60,000 bases of DNA. It comes from Symsagittifera roscoffensis (lineage: Eukaryota; Xenacoelomorpha; Acoela; Convolutidae). The notes beneath the pieces were generated by a model. The model did not search any database, had not been told where the DNA came from, and worked only from the letters and a program-made list of their open reading frames with translations. The stretch spans positions 27,909,547 to 27,969,546 of the forward strand of contig NC_087067.1 of assembly GCF_963678635.1 (NCBI RefSeq), written 5' to 3'. The translations under genes and the position numbers were made by a program. Below, in pieces: positions 1 to 10,939 of this stretch (its first letter is position 1; each line of letters begins with the position of its first letter).

Positions 1-167
1 GTAATTAAAATGCACGCACTAACATGAATCGTGAGAAAATCATTTTCGGCTTTAATTGTACCGAAACATACAGCACGCGGCTGACAAAGCAGTGTTTGAT
101 TTACACCAACACTACCACCACTCGCCACCGCTTATCTCAGCTTGTACCTTAATAGCATGAAATCAAA

Positions 168-335
168 CGAGCGTTAATTGTCCAAAATTGTCCAAATAGA
201 CAATCTTTGAACACCAATAAATTTATAATAATTAGTTACGGGTAAAAAATCTTTTTTAATTTGAACTTAAGACAACACTACCTTTTGAATGATATAATAA
301 ACTACAAAATCATTTTAAAAAGTCGAAATTTTTAT
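168..335 (+). repeat. Diverged Helentron-like family 1 remnant
   Basis: The order of short motifs matches the internal part of the family seen intact at 49749-50287: GCGTTAATTGTCC, then CAATCTTTGAAC, then ACTTAAGACAACACTACC, then TTTTGAATGATATAATAAA, then AAAAAGTCGAAATTT. Both termini and hairpins are unrecognisable, so this is an old copy. The assignment is by motif order only. Confidence 0.55.
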
Positions 336-1900
336 AACTATTTTGCAAGTGAAACATTCAGAAAAAGCAGTGAAACATTCAGAATAAACATCCAGATGAA
401 ATTTTTCATTTGGATGTTTATTCAAACTATCAGTTAAGGTGTTTCTGTAGTACTTTCTCTTTACCTGTGTTCTTGAAATAAAATTATTTTTGTGAACTGA
501 TTTTGAATTACTCGTCGTCGATTGGTTTTGAAAGTTCATCACCGATTGGTTTTTTCGTTTTTTGAAATGTAAAACTTGAATTGGTATGTTTCGGTTTTAA
601 AAGGGAAAAATAGCTGAACAACTAGTTTGCCGGAATTCATATTGATTCAAAGAGCAAATAGCAGTCCCTCCCCCCTCCCCCACTTTTTGTGCCTAGCTGA
701 TAAGATCCCAATGCACTTAATTGATTTGACGTTTACTCAAACTATGTTTTTCTGTACAAATATTTTTGTTTCCCGTTGTGTCCCGTTTTCTGAGTTAATT
801 GAATCTGAGTTCCACAACAAACTTTATATTTGTTTTCTTAAATCTTTTTGTGAGAGTATCTAAACTGCTATTGCACTATTTTTCTGAAAATCATAAGACC
901 CAAAACTGCTATTTTGAATACAGTTGGTAATTTTAAAATTTTTAGTAAGGGAAACAGTTAAAAACAACCAACTGACACCTCTCATTCGCCACAAGAATAC
1001 GTATGAACGATACCTGGTTGATACACGAATATCGCGAACAAGAAAAACCTCCTGCTTGGAGCTTTAATGGTTTTAATGGATATTGATCGACAAAAATGGC
1101 TCTTGCTGACAAAAATATTGTCACATCATCACCCATTTATGACTGGTGCTTACAATTTTTTAGAGGCAGCACAAAAAAACTACAATTGCGGTTCCGCCAT
1201 GCCAAAATTAGCTCTCTAAAATCAATTAAAGTCATTTCAGTACCGAAATACAGGAAGAAGATGTAGGAAATAACAGTCAATTTGAATCAAAAATCCGGGA
1301 AACCAAAATTTTGAAACGACAGTCAGCAAAAAAAAATCGATGAAAATTTCTAAATTCCAGATTTTATGAGAAACATGCTTCAATAAAACTTATTTTTTGC
1401 AATGGTTTGAAATATCAAAACTGCTGCCAAAATTTTATTTCCAAAATTGAAAAAAAAAGTTTTTTATTGCCTAGTCTCAAAAAAAACTATGATGTTGCAT
1501 AGCTTATAGAATATCTTTTTTTCCAAAACAAAAACCACTATGACCATTCTGTAGAAAACCGAGTAATTAAAATATTATTCTATGATCTGTTTCAACAATT
1601 TCAAAAGAAAATAACAGAATCAATCACACTTGTCACCAAAATTCTATTTAATTTTCGAATAGTAGTTCACAAAAAAACTCACTACAACAAAGATTTTAGA
1701 AGGTGTTTTAGAAGATTGCGTCAGCTCCAAGTGACATAGTTTATGTTATGTATAAGTTGGCGCACGCAAGTACAACATAAGTGACTTACATTCTAGATAA
1801 ACTTTCATAAAATTTCACAATATTGGACCATATGCTGATTTCAGTACTTGCGCTTTCGGTACAGCTTTCCGCAAAACTGAAGCATTTGTTTGCTGTTTCT
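336..1900. other. AT-rich stretch, no gene recognised
   Basis: Short open frames occur on both strands (for example 627-863), but none has a recognisable domain, coding-like composition or convincing splice context. I see nothing else to annotate. Confidence 0.5.
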
Positions 1901-2180
1901 GTTCCAACTATTTTCGAGAAAAAATGACGGGTTAGTTGTGCTCGGGCAGGTTTTCTTTCTCCAGACAATTTTTGACTCTTATACTAGCCATTTCGACGGT
2001 AACAAAATGATTTTATATCACTCAAAAGCTATTGTTGTTCTGAGTTAAGAATTAGAAATTTAAAAAGATGTCTTAACTGTGATTATTTTTCGTGAAGTTA
2101 TGGAGTGTAAATACTACCAATGTGAGACAATTAACGCGCGATTTATTTTATGTCCATAAACGCGTAAAGTGGGCTCTCTA
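1901..2180 (-). repeat. Diverged Helentron-like family 1 copy
   Basis: It begins GTTCCAACTATTTTCGAG after TCT and then shows TTGTGCTCGGGCAGG, TTCTCCAGACAATTT, ACTAGCCATTTCGACGG, ATATCACTCAAAAGC, CTGTGATTATTTTTCGTG and GACAATTAACGCGCGAT. These occur in the same order as in the intact inverted copy at 56103-56633. The 3' hairpin end is lost. Confidence 0.7.
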
Positions 2181-3470
2181 TAAAAATATATTTTTTAAAA
2201 TTTTAAATAATTCAAATAGCATGTCCCAATTAAATCTGGAGCATTTTTTAAAAACCGAATTTTGCGCGTTAATGATCCAATGTTAGCCTAATTGACAAAT
2301 TACGAACCATATTTTTACAAAAACCAACCACCAATTAGGACATCATTTTAAACTTGAGCTGAGGAAATCAATAGTTTTCACATGATAAAAGCAAAATCCA
2401 TCAAATAATTATTATTCATAACATCGAAATTTGCCTGAAGAACCTCCTTTCCCAAACACAAATTTTTCGCGACTTTTTTCGAACGTCGGAACAATAATTG
2501 AAATTCTTGCAAAGAACTTCTGGCAATTGAAGAGTCTCACTTTGAACACTAAAAACTAAGCCTAAAAATTTTGTCTTTCATATCCATTTCTGTCGTGATA
2601 AATTGGACGCCATCTTTTGAGGTTAATCAGCCCTGAAAAACTAATATCTCTTTTTCCCATTAAACCAAGATACCATTGAGTCAAAAAGTTTAATTTGCAT
2701 ACGTTCCGATTAGCACGCGCCATTAAACTAAGTTTTCACTTTGATGTGGCACTTATGAATTTGAGTTTTTTTGATGCAAACAGGAGAAAGCAAGACGCAT
2801 GCTAACAAGTAGGCCGATACGTAGCGCCCATTCGTATGCACAAGGTAAAATTTGCATGTCCCTATTCAAGCTGTAATTCTAAAACATTGTCATGGTAATA
2901 AGGATCGAGTCGAATGAGAAAAAGGGAAATAAATCAAAATACTAATAAAAAACAAACGTACAAAGTAAAATTAATCATCTGTTGTTTTAGTTTTCAAAAA
3001 CAAATTTTGATGCTTGGGTGGTTGTTTGAATCAGTCAATTTTTGTCTTCCCAGCTAAGAATTTTTTACAAAAAAAATTAACCAACTGAAAAATTTTGATG
3101 TCTGGAACTCACATGTGAATATAAAATTCACATATGATCAGCTTTTGTTTAGTTAAAATTATGGCAATTTGAAATTGTTAATTTGGCCAGTTGGGATCAT
3201 AAAACGCCTCATTTTTGGCATTTTTAGAACACGCGTATGTGGTAGATTAATGCGTTTCAAATTGAGTTGAGGCAATTCATAGTATTCTTAGTGAGATACG
3301 AGACGCTAGATAAATCATTTTGTAGTTTACATAAGCGTTGGAAGGCATAAATTGATTTTAAAAAATTTATCTACTACCTTTTCCTTTTTTTCAATCAAAA
3401 ATGTTTTCAATTAGCTTGAAAATGCAATCGAAATTTTAAAATTTTGCTCGGATATATGAGCAGTCTTTTT
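2181..3470. other. AT-rich stretch, no gene recognised
   Basis: No coding-like stretch or structured repeat was recognised. The last bases (about 3456-3468) read GAGCAGTCTTTTT. This resembles the 3' tail of family 1 (GAGCAGTCTTG) directly abutting the family 2 element that starts at 3471. Confidence 0.45.
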
Positions 3471-4103
3471 GTTCCGACCATTTGAAAAATGCGGAGGATC
3501 TTTGACTTCTGGTGCGTTTGAGTTTTTTTCTTTTTTTGTTTTCCACGCAAAATCAGATACCTCTAATAATGGGTCAAATTACATATCAAAATCAATCTCT
3601 TTCGACTGTGATTAAAAAATCATAATAACGCTTTTTCAGTCGAAATTTTCTCATTGTCGAGAAATTGTTTGAAATTTTTATTTTTGATCTAATTTCAAGC
3701 TGATAAGATGAGCGTGCAGGCTTATAATAGCTTATTTATGCTCAATTCAAATACTGAAAATTTAAATTAAACCGAGTAAAATTTGTTTTTGGAGGTTTTT
3801 GGCGCCATCTTGGGAATCAAAAACTTCAAAAATTCAAAAACAGTCTGCAAAAAAAAATAGAAATATTGTTCGAATTTTTTTCAATGATTTTGTTACAATT
3901 TTTCTGTCTTTTTCTACAAAAATTTTTACAATTTGCCTATTTGATGATGACTGTCGATCGTTCGAATAAACCTAATTTTTCTTTTTTTGTTCAGTTCTTG
4001 TAATGAGACCACACAAAAATAATGGCACTAAATAAAAAAAAAAACATTTTTTAAAGATTGTGGTCAAAGCATTCTGTGCTATTTGCGCAGTAACCGGCTA
4101 TTC
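3471..4103 (+). mobile_element. Helentron-like (HINE) family 2, diverged copy
   Basis: It starts GTTCCGACCATTTG after a T-run. It then has TTTTGTTTTCCACGCAAAATC and CTTTTTCAGTCGAAA, and ends with GTGGTCAAAGCATT followed by a hairpin CTGTGC..GCGCAG and a CCGG tail. The inverted partner of the 5' end (TGGTC) sits just before the hairpin, as in the better copy at 6455-7252. No coding capacity is seen. Confidence 0.6.
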
Positions 4104-6231
4104 TTTTTATTTGCCAACTTTTAACCTTAATCTCTGTTGATCTATCAGCAGCAAGCTACCAATCATTAAACAGTTCATATAAAAATGTAACTAATAGCAT
4201 TTACACAAATTACCATACTGGGGATAATATGATCAACTACTAGTGGTAATTCGTCTTAGTTAGTCATGGGGGGTTAAATAAGCTAGTTTTTTATCCTATG
4301 GAAATTTAGCCGCGAGCTGATTTTCAATCAAAATGTACTGTTTTGTTTCGACTGTTCTTGTTTTGGTTCTTCTTTCATCATTCACATAATTAAGGTTGTT
4401 TTTTTACAAGCTTTTTTCTGTTGAAAATGCATGTTTTTAAAAACAATATGATTATATGGTATCGGGAATCAACCAAGCTGTACATTGAATTGATTAGAAC
4501 GATATCACGCGAGGGGGAATAAATTGAAATGATAGAAGTGTTGAAACCAGTGGACAAAATTTTGTGCTCCGGGTATTTTTTGCTGAGGATTTCACAATTT
4601 TGCAGTAAATGTATTTGATTTTTAACTAGCAGTTTTGGACATGATTAGAATGCTTTCACGTTAGTAATTTCCTGGAGTTAAGTTTTTTTTACTTGTGACA
4701 GTTTTTTTGAAAAAACTGTGGCGTTTGGATTTTGTCAAATTGTCCAATATCAGCTAATTAAATCTCTCCAAATTGAATTTTGGCAGGCGATTCGGTGTTT
4801 ATAGATTCTTATGTGACCCAAGATTTCTCACTCATTTTTACACAGAGAGTGAAAAATCTTTTCTAACAATTTTTTCAAATTTATAATCGAGATGTTAGAA
4901 TTTAGTGGGAACATTCAGAGTTTAGTCTTGATTCCAACTGTCCTGTTTCCATTTATAGCAAATTAAAACTTGAATGAATCACTTTTCATTAAAATGAACC
5001 TTTCTCTGTAAATTCTTCTGTAAATAATCATAGTAATTTTGCAAGGTAAACTCATACTAGCAAATAGAACACTAGAAAAAATGATATTCCAAATTTTTTA
5101 GTGAGTTAAAAGATTATTCAATCAAAGACTAGATGGGTTCATTGTCAAATGCGTTACCTGGGTTTTGAACCCTGTGATGAGATCACCAATTTCAAAGTAA
5201 AGGCAATATAAAAGCCCAATTATTGCTCCAAGCTAATTTTCGCTTTGCGTTGCAAGTTCAATTCTCATTTAAATAAATAATAGCTAAACTGTCTATTGTT
5301 CAAACATCAAAGTGACATCATTTGAAAATTTTGTTGAAAAAAATTGTCAATAAAAAAACTAAGCAATCTCTTGTTAACATTTGCTTGTTATCAATTTGAT
5401 CAAATTTCCTATTTGCTTCTCAGAATGACTTCTTCCATCAGTATTTTCTCATCGGAAAACCCACCAAAATTAAAAAACATTTCCATAAAACTTCAAAACG
5501 GGAAAATGACCTCAAGACAATTTTTTTGTCTCATCCTAACAATTTTAATTATTTTGCATTCAAATTGCTGAGCTTAAATTAAAAATGATCATTTCAATTT
5601 GTCTGTGCATAGCTTTCCTATTGAATGGGATTGAAATTAAATTGAAAGTTCAAACTATATTAAATTGTTTTTTTTTATATATATATAAATGGACATCACT
5701 ACCAGTAAAGGAGTATAAAAATCTAATTTTGGGTTCTCAAAATTGGGCTGAAAATTACTGTCCATTTAATCCACTTCTATCGCAATTAACTGGGCACCAA
5801 TAAAGCTGCCACAAATTGGGCTCAAATTTTCATTAGAGAAAGTTATTATCTTAATTTCCATTCCCCCATTGCAATTTAAATTTATTTAAAAAACTATATT
5901 AAAGTTTCCATGAAGTAAAGAAGCTTTTATGGTGAACAAAGTAGCTGATCTGAACAGACTTATTCTACGTATGATTAATCGTGATAAAGATGGAACAGAA
6001 AAAAAATTAGGTTTTTAGCCATAAAAATAACTTTTCTAAGTAGAAAACAAAAAAAAACAGAAAGCTTTTACTGGGTTTTTGGATACATTAGGCTTCTTGC
6101 ACTAGCTTAATTTAGTCATATATTAGCTTGCAAAAACTTATGAATTAGAAAACTTTGAAGTGCAGGAGGCGGATTGGGAAAAGTTTCGTACTCAAACTAA
6201 CTCACTCGTGACCGTGAGTAGTTGTGTTTAG
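4104..6231. other. AT-rich stretch, no gene recognised
   Basis: Two back-to-back short frames (5344-5571 and 5585-5803) have AT-driven composition (F, L, I, K and N rich) and no domain. I treat them as chance. The interval ends in the 3' splice site of the exon-like stretch at 6232. Confidence 0.5.
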
Positions 6232-6393
6232 GCGCAAGAGCAGGCAGCAAAATCTACATGTATGTGACCCACTTCCTTGTGGGTTCTGGCACATGTGTGG
6301 TCATGGGGGTGTCCTACTTCAACATCTGGGCTACTGTGAAGCGACAAGCCAAAGCCTGGGCAGCCCAGAACAAAGCAGCAGGAACAAACAGAG
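6232..6393 (+). CDS. Probable internal exon, GPCR-like TM5 and start of third intracellular loop
   Basis: A GC-richer 162-bp stretch is bounded by TTGTGTTTAG on the left and GAG|GTGATG on the right. Reading from 6234 it encodes ARAGSKIYMYVTHF, then a hydrophobic run LVGSGTCVVMGVSYFNIW, then ATVKRQAKAWAAQNK. This is a membrane helix with aromatic residues near its cytoplasmic end, followed directly by a basic, alanine-rich segment. That is the usual look of transmembrane helix 5 running into intracellular loop 3 of a class A GPCR. Both ends are in phase 1, so the exon could be skipped without a frameshift. No exon for TM1-4 or TM6-7 was found, and no subfamily can be named. The coding call is moderate; the GPCR call is an inference from a single helix and could fit another membrane protein. 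Confidence 0.5.
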
Positions 6394-6454
6394 GTGATGA
6401 GCAATGTCGTCATTTCAATTTAGATACTTTGAACAGGTGTTAAGCCACTTCATT

Positions 6455-7252
6455 GTTCCGACCATTGAAAATGGGGAGGAAATTTGTGTTCGGCTGTGTT
6501 TTTTTTCTTCTTTTTGTTTTCCGCGCAAAATCAGCTACCAAAAACTTTCATGGGATAGGGTTGAATGATATATTTCATTAAAGCACTTTCAATCGTGATT
6601 CGAACCACATTTAAAAAAGTCGCAAAAAATTGTCTCAGTGTCAAGAAAAATAGGATTGAAATTTTTTTTGTCTTAATTTGCGCCAATGAAGCAAGCGAGC
6701 AGTCTTTTTTGTTTTTCCTCGCAAAATCAGCTAGCATAAATATGCATTGGACTGGGTTGAGTGATATATCATATTAAAGCCTTTTCAGTCGTGATTCGAA
6801 AAACATCAAAAAGTGTGTAGGTAACAAAACCTCTTAGACCGATGTCGAGAAAAACTAATTTTGAAATTTTTGATTTTTCGTCAAATTTTGAGTGAGTGAG
6901 CAGATTTATGCTTTATTTAAGCCTTGAAAATAAAGTTCTTTTTATTGAAGTTAATTTTTGGAGCTTATAGCTTCATCTTAAGAAACAAAAACTTCATAAA
7001 TTTGGAGAACAAATTTTTAAAAAAGTTTTTTCAATTTTTTTTGATTTTTTTTTGTTTTTCCTGTTATTTGTCTTCAAAAATTGTTTTCTAGTCTGGATAT
7101 TTTACATGTCTTACAAAAATTCCTCAGGTCTAACAGGTTCTTTTATCAAACCAAGCCGGAAAAACGACCCGAGTAGTAAAAATAATTGTGTTGTAATTTT
7201 TAAGTCTGGTCGGAATTTTCTGTGCTACTTGCACAGTAACCGGTGATCCTTG
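6455..7252 (+). mobile_element. Helentron-like (HINE) family 2 element
   Basis: The element starts GTTCCGACCATTG after CATT and ends GTGATCCTTG before TTTAA, so TT lies on both sides. Near the end are TGGTCGGAA (inverse of the 5' TTCCGACCA), then hairpin CTGTGC-TACTT-GCACAG, then a tail of about 17 bases. Internally, a segment with CGCAAAATCAGCTA is present twice (about 6522 and 6720), so the copy carries a partial internal duplication. It encodes no protein. Architecture is as in family 1, but the body sequence differs. Confidence 0.7.
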
Positions 7253-7910
7253 TTTAATTTTTCTGTTTTTGTAACATGTGATAAATGACATCATTTGATT
7301 TTTTCTACTTTTTTTAGGTGATATGTGACGTCGTTTGATTTTAAACTTTTAAAGAGGTGATAAGGGAAGTCATCTGAATTTTATATACCTTAAAGAGGGG
7401 CTATTCTCATGGGCGAAGGGCCAAAAACAAAAACAGTCGAAAGTCAAATATTAAAGTGAATCAATGCCTGTCGTTCATTTAAAAGAACTAAATGAAGCAG
7501 TATTTTGTTTCTTTTATAATAAAACCCTTGAAACATAGATTTTGTTTCTAGTAGCTGATGGTCAGTGACAATTTGAACGTTTATCATCTTTCTGCCGTTT
7601 TTATATTCGGCCACTATTAATATTTTGTCCGTGAAAATGTTCACTTTCTTTGAAACTGTCAATTTTTTTTTCCAAATTTTGGAATACTGAAATCTTATTG
7701 GCTGATTTTAGTTTTCGCCCACGCGTTCCGTCGCCTTTAAGGGATTCCACTCTTAAAAGAAGTTATAAATGACGTCATTGGATTTCAATATACTTTGACG
7801 AAGTGATAAAGGACATCATTTGATTATGCATATTTTCAATAGGTTAGGTGTTAATTGAGGTCATTTGATTGTATATGCGTTGAAGACATAAATGACGTCA
7901 TTTGATTTTA
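7253..7910 (+). repeat. Minisatellite with TGACGTCA-type core, split by an insertion
   Basis: Seven units of roughly 35-46 bp start near 7273, 7318, 7357, 7758, 7802, 7848 and 7885. Each contains a variant of GATAAATGACGTCATTTGAT. Two units have a perfect CRE/ATF palindrome TGACGTCA and the others have one or two substitutions. The array is interrupted between about 7398 and 7757 by unrelated sequence. Confidence 0.75.
7398..7757. other. Insertion of about 360 bp inside the minisatellite
   Basis: This sequence separates unit 3 from unit 4. It has TGGGCGAA near its left end and its complement TTCGCCCA near its right end (about 7713), so it may be a short inverted-repeat element. No target duplication is clear. 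Contained short frames are treated as chance. Confidence 0.35.
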
Positions 7911-8637
7911 TATGGACCGAATGTGCAAAGAAAAAAGAAACGCTAAAACTCTCATCCAAGTTAAAGCCCGTTAAACTTTTCAAAACTGACTAAATTTATC
8001 GCTTCTTTCTTTCAAGAGTTAAAAAGCTGACCTCTGATTGGTTGAAAACATTTTCGGCCTTGAATTTTCCTGGTCGAGGTTCACGACGTATGTCCAAGCT
8101 ATTGCCACCAAGTTTTGATTGGTTCAGACTTTTGCGGCCAACTTTGCAATTTTCAGACTTTTAGGATTAAAATTTTCAATCCCGAGTTTCGCGGCCAATG
8201 AGGAGTCGGCGCGACCGGCGCTATCCAGGCATTGTCGACATGAAGAGGGTGACCGTCGCGAACAAACCTTGCCATTTCCAGATTTTAGAGGCCGAAATGA
8301 TCCGTTAGAACTTTCGCGACCACGAGCGAGACGTCATGCATTGGCGCTACCAGCGAGATCAATTTTTGCTGCATGGACCGTGAATCGTGACTCACTTTGC
8401 GACCGAATTGGGTTGACAAAATAGACTTTCTCCGACCGAAATTCCATTCTCCCGCAAGAAGCTTGAGTCGCACAAATTCGCAACATGGTCGCGCCAAGTC
8501 GCAACATACGTGAAAACAATTCGCTTAAAGTTTCATTGGTCGCTCTTTTGGAATGAGTCGTTCTTTTTTCGAAACCGTTCTAGTTCAACCGACTGCTTAG
8601 TTCAAAGTTTTCATAAACTCGATAAATATAATTAGTA
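7911..8637. repeat. GC-richer degenerate repeat region
   Basis: Several stretches repeat the pattern TGATTGGTT..., then TTTTCGGCC or TTTGCGGCC, about 80 bp apart (near 8035 and 8116), with further CGCGGCCAATGAG and CATTGGTCGC variants. An open frame of 101 codons at 8119-8424 lies on these repeats. It has no recognised domain, so I do not call it a gene. Confidence 0.35.
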
Positions 8638-9196
8638 GCAAAAAGTTCGGACAGACAGAATTAATTAAAATGAGCAATCAGTGCTTTTCGATGCTTTTTT
8701 ACATGCAAAATCTGAAGCCGAACAACCTTGAATTTTTTGTCAGACCAAATTCAAATTGCGAAATTGTCGATTATCCGATGATTATGCTAGCCTAATTTTT
8801 AAATACTGCTATGAGCATCCAGATTTTACTATAAAACATTTCGACGCTTCGGATGCAATTGCCCGCCGTGGTTATAAGCTTTGAGCGGAACTCGGATCTA
8901 CTTAACAATCCCCCTATTGTATCTACTAAAGAATCTCCACCCCTGTAAGTAAAAACAGTAATTTCGCACAAGAGCATTGTATGTAAATTCGGACTTTGCT
9001 GCATTCTGATTGGTCGACAGTTTGCTGCAAGTAGCCTTAGTAGCGATCTCCTCCCCTTTCTTGAAAGGGGGCTTGTTAAGTAGATCCCGTAACTCTGGTT
9101 TATGAACTTTCCACAATATGTTTTTTCAGTTTTAGTTTCCGTTGATGTCTAGACAGTTGCTCTTTTTAATTAATTCTGTCTGTCCGAACTTTTTGC
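8638..9196. mobile_element. TIR element (MITE), about 560 bp
   Basis: Left arm GCAAAAAGTTCGGACAGACA (continuing GAATTAATTAAAA) at 8638-8670 is matched in reverse complement by the right arm ending CTGTCCGAACTTTTTGC at 9196. The arms are at least 33 bp and nearly perfect. Flanks are TA on the left and AA on the right, so a TA target duplication is possible but not intact. No transposase is present. A second TIR element is nested inside. Confidence 0.75.
8894..9087. mobile_element. Nested short TIR element
   Basis: GGATCTACTTAACAATCCCC at 8894 is matched by GGGGCTTGTTAAGTAGATCC ending at 9087, with one mismatch in about 21 bp. It lies wholly inside the element at 8638-9196 and therefore inserted later. 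No coding capacity. Confidence 0.65.
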
Positions 9197-9436
9197 AACT
9201 CTCTATAAACATGACTAAAACTTTTCAAAAAAATTCAACGTTTTGTCAGACTTTTTTGATTATTTTCAACAGGCATGTGATTGACAATGAAAGCCAATTG
9301 GAACATTCAAGGTTTTTTTTTCTGATTTACGAGTGGTCGTTTTTTCTCTAGGTTTTATTTTTTTATTTGATTCAACTGACTGTTTTTGGCTAGTTAATAT
9401 GTTTTCCTTCTTTTTCAAATGGAACATAAATACAAG

Positions 9437-10003
9437 GTGATTTTTTAATGTGGCCACAACTTTCAACGCCTTCAAACCAAAATGCTAGGAAGCTCAAATT
9501 TTATGTGAAGGCTTACGAGATAACACCAAGTTGAATCATATAATTGTTGATACAATTTCAATAATTACTAGAATGTTCAAAGTGATTGTTCTTGATTGCC
9601 AAACAGCACCGATAGAATAATGCATTCTCGACTCGAGGCAGCAAGAGTGTATCTGACATAATGGAACGGAAAACTTCGGATAATTTCATTTTCAAAGCAT
9701 CAACGGTTACAGGTCTAAAGTCCCGAAAAATGTGTTCTTTGAAAAAACCCCATGAAAAGAATTCAACAGGCGACAAATCGTTCCACTGACAGTCCACTTT
9801 GCGGTTGAATTTCTTCCTGAATTTTCGAATTCTTGTTTTTATTAAAACCCAAAAAAAAACGGACAAACTAGTAACTACTAGATTTTTGATTACGTCTAAC
9901 TGCTTGTAATTATCCCAGCTCTATCTGTGTCAAAAACTAGATAATTAGGTTCAAAGGAAAAGGAGATACAAAGAGCTTAAGTTGTGGCCATATTAAAAAC
10001 CAC
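9437..10003 (-). mobile_element. Internally deleted Tc1/mariner-superfamily element
   Basis: Terminal inverted repeats: the left end reads GTGATTTTTTAATGTGGCCA followed by CAACTT. The complement of the right end reads GTGGTTTTTAATATGGCCAC followed by AACTT. The 567-bp interval retains only the C-terminal part of a transposase on the minus strand (9558-9866), so it cannot move on its own. Confidence 0.65.
9558..9866 (-). pseudogene. Tc1/mariner-type (DDE_3) transposase, C-terminal remnant
   Basis: This 102-residue frame contains DLSPVEFFSWGFFKEHI. It matches the D-L-(T/S)-P-x-(D/E)-F-F-x-W-G pattern around the last catalytic region of IS630/Tc1/mariner transposases. RPVTVDALKMKLSEVFRSI and a final NNHFEH follow, corresponding to the usual RP-T---LK and G-HFEH tail. 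The N-terminal DNA-binding domain and the first catalytic aspartates are absent. It lies between inverted repeats (9437-10003), so it is a dead internal-deletion derivative. Family membership follows from this motif order. The exact DD(n)E subgroup cannot be decided from the remnant. Confidence 0.65.
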
Positions 10004-10848
10004 ATAGTATTTTTATCACTAGATTTATTAGGAAGCTATATTGCACATAACTTTCTGATAGATTTTTTGTTTTCTGATTTTGACCGGAACACAATTTTTC
10101 CCGAAGTAAACTGCTCGTGCGCTGTATAACATTTCATTGAGGCTGAGGCATGGCCATATTTACGCTTCAATAATAATATTTTCTGAAAAAGTGGAGAACA
10201 TGTCTACTGTTTTTTGGGATTGATTTTTTTGGATTTTTTCTTGTATTGGGAATCATTACAAGTGTCCAAGTCAGTCGTGGTATCTAAAAGAACATAATAA
10301 GAGCTCTTTCATGGTTTTTGGGCTGGAAAGTGGATGCATATTTATTTTGCAGGAGTGAAGCGCATATTTGACTCATTATATGATTGATCAAAATAATTTT
10401 CTGTAATCACCTAAAACACTGTCTTAGTTTGATTGAAACTTGTGCACTGTCGTCAAAGTTTTGAAACATTGAGCAGGAATTCCATTTTTCAAAATCTTTG
10501 TCAAAAAAATGGCAGATTTTGGTGCATGATGCTATTCAGAATTAGTAGTAGACCGGAGTATATAAAGTTTAGTGGAGGGGATTCTAATAAATACATTCAG
10601 TTTATTGCAATTATTGCAGTTTATTGCAGGAACTTTCAGCTTATTGCATATCTACAAACAGCGAAAACTGGTTGGCGTACTCGGTGCGAGTGAAAACATA
10701 TTCTTAATGATTTTAAAACTTTTAATGATTTCTTAATGATTTTTAATGATTATTTGAGGTCAGTGACAGCGAATCAAAATCTAGGTTATATAACCTCTGT
10801 TTGCCTGAGCTAAATCAAGTCAAATTTTATGGCCATGTATTTTAACAG
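10004..10848. other. AT-rich intergenic or intronic DNA with short tandem motifs
   Basis: Two small tandem clusters are visible: TTTATTGCA repeated at about 10597-10650 and TTAATGAT repeated at about 10706-10752. The open frame 10433-10693 overlaps the first cluster and has no domain, so I treat it as chance. Confidence 0.4.
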
Positions 10849-10939
10849 GTACAGGTGACAACAATCATGGAAGGGGAGATGGTGAGAAGAGCGTTCGGCC
10901 CACCGAAAGTTTCCCGCTATGCAGCACCACGTCCACCGG
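10849..10939 (+). CDS. Possible internal exon, unidentified
   Basis: A GC-rich 91-bp stretch follows TATTTTAACAG and ends CCGG|GTAAAA, a good splice pair in otherwise AT-rich DNA. Two frames are open across it. Phase 0 gives VQVTTIMEGEMVRRAFGPPK then VSRYAAPRPP. Phase 1 gives TGDNNHGRGDGEKSVRPTES then FPLCSTTSTG. The phase-1 reading would join in frame to the GPCR-like exon ending at 6393 and would suit a hydrophilic third intracellular loop, but this is conjecture. It may be an exon of another gene or a chance GC island. Confidence 0.35.

Noticed and set aside
8119-8424. 101-codon arginine-rich frame
   Set aside because: It falls in a GC-richer degenerate repeat region with recurring GATTGGTT/CGGCC words. 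No domain and no splice context.
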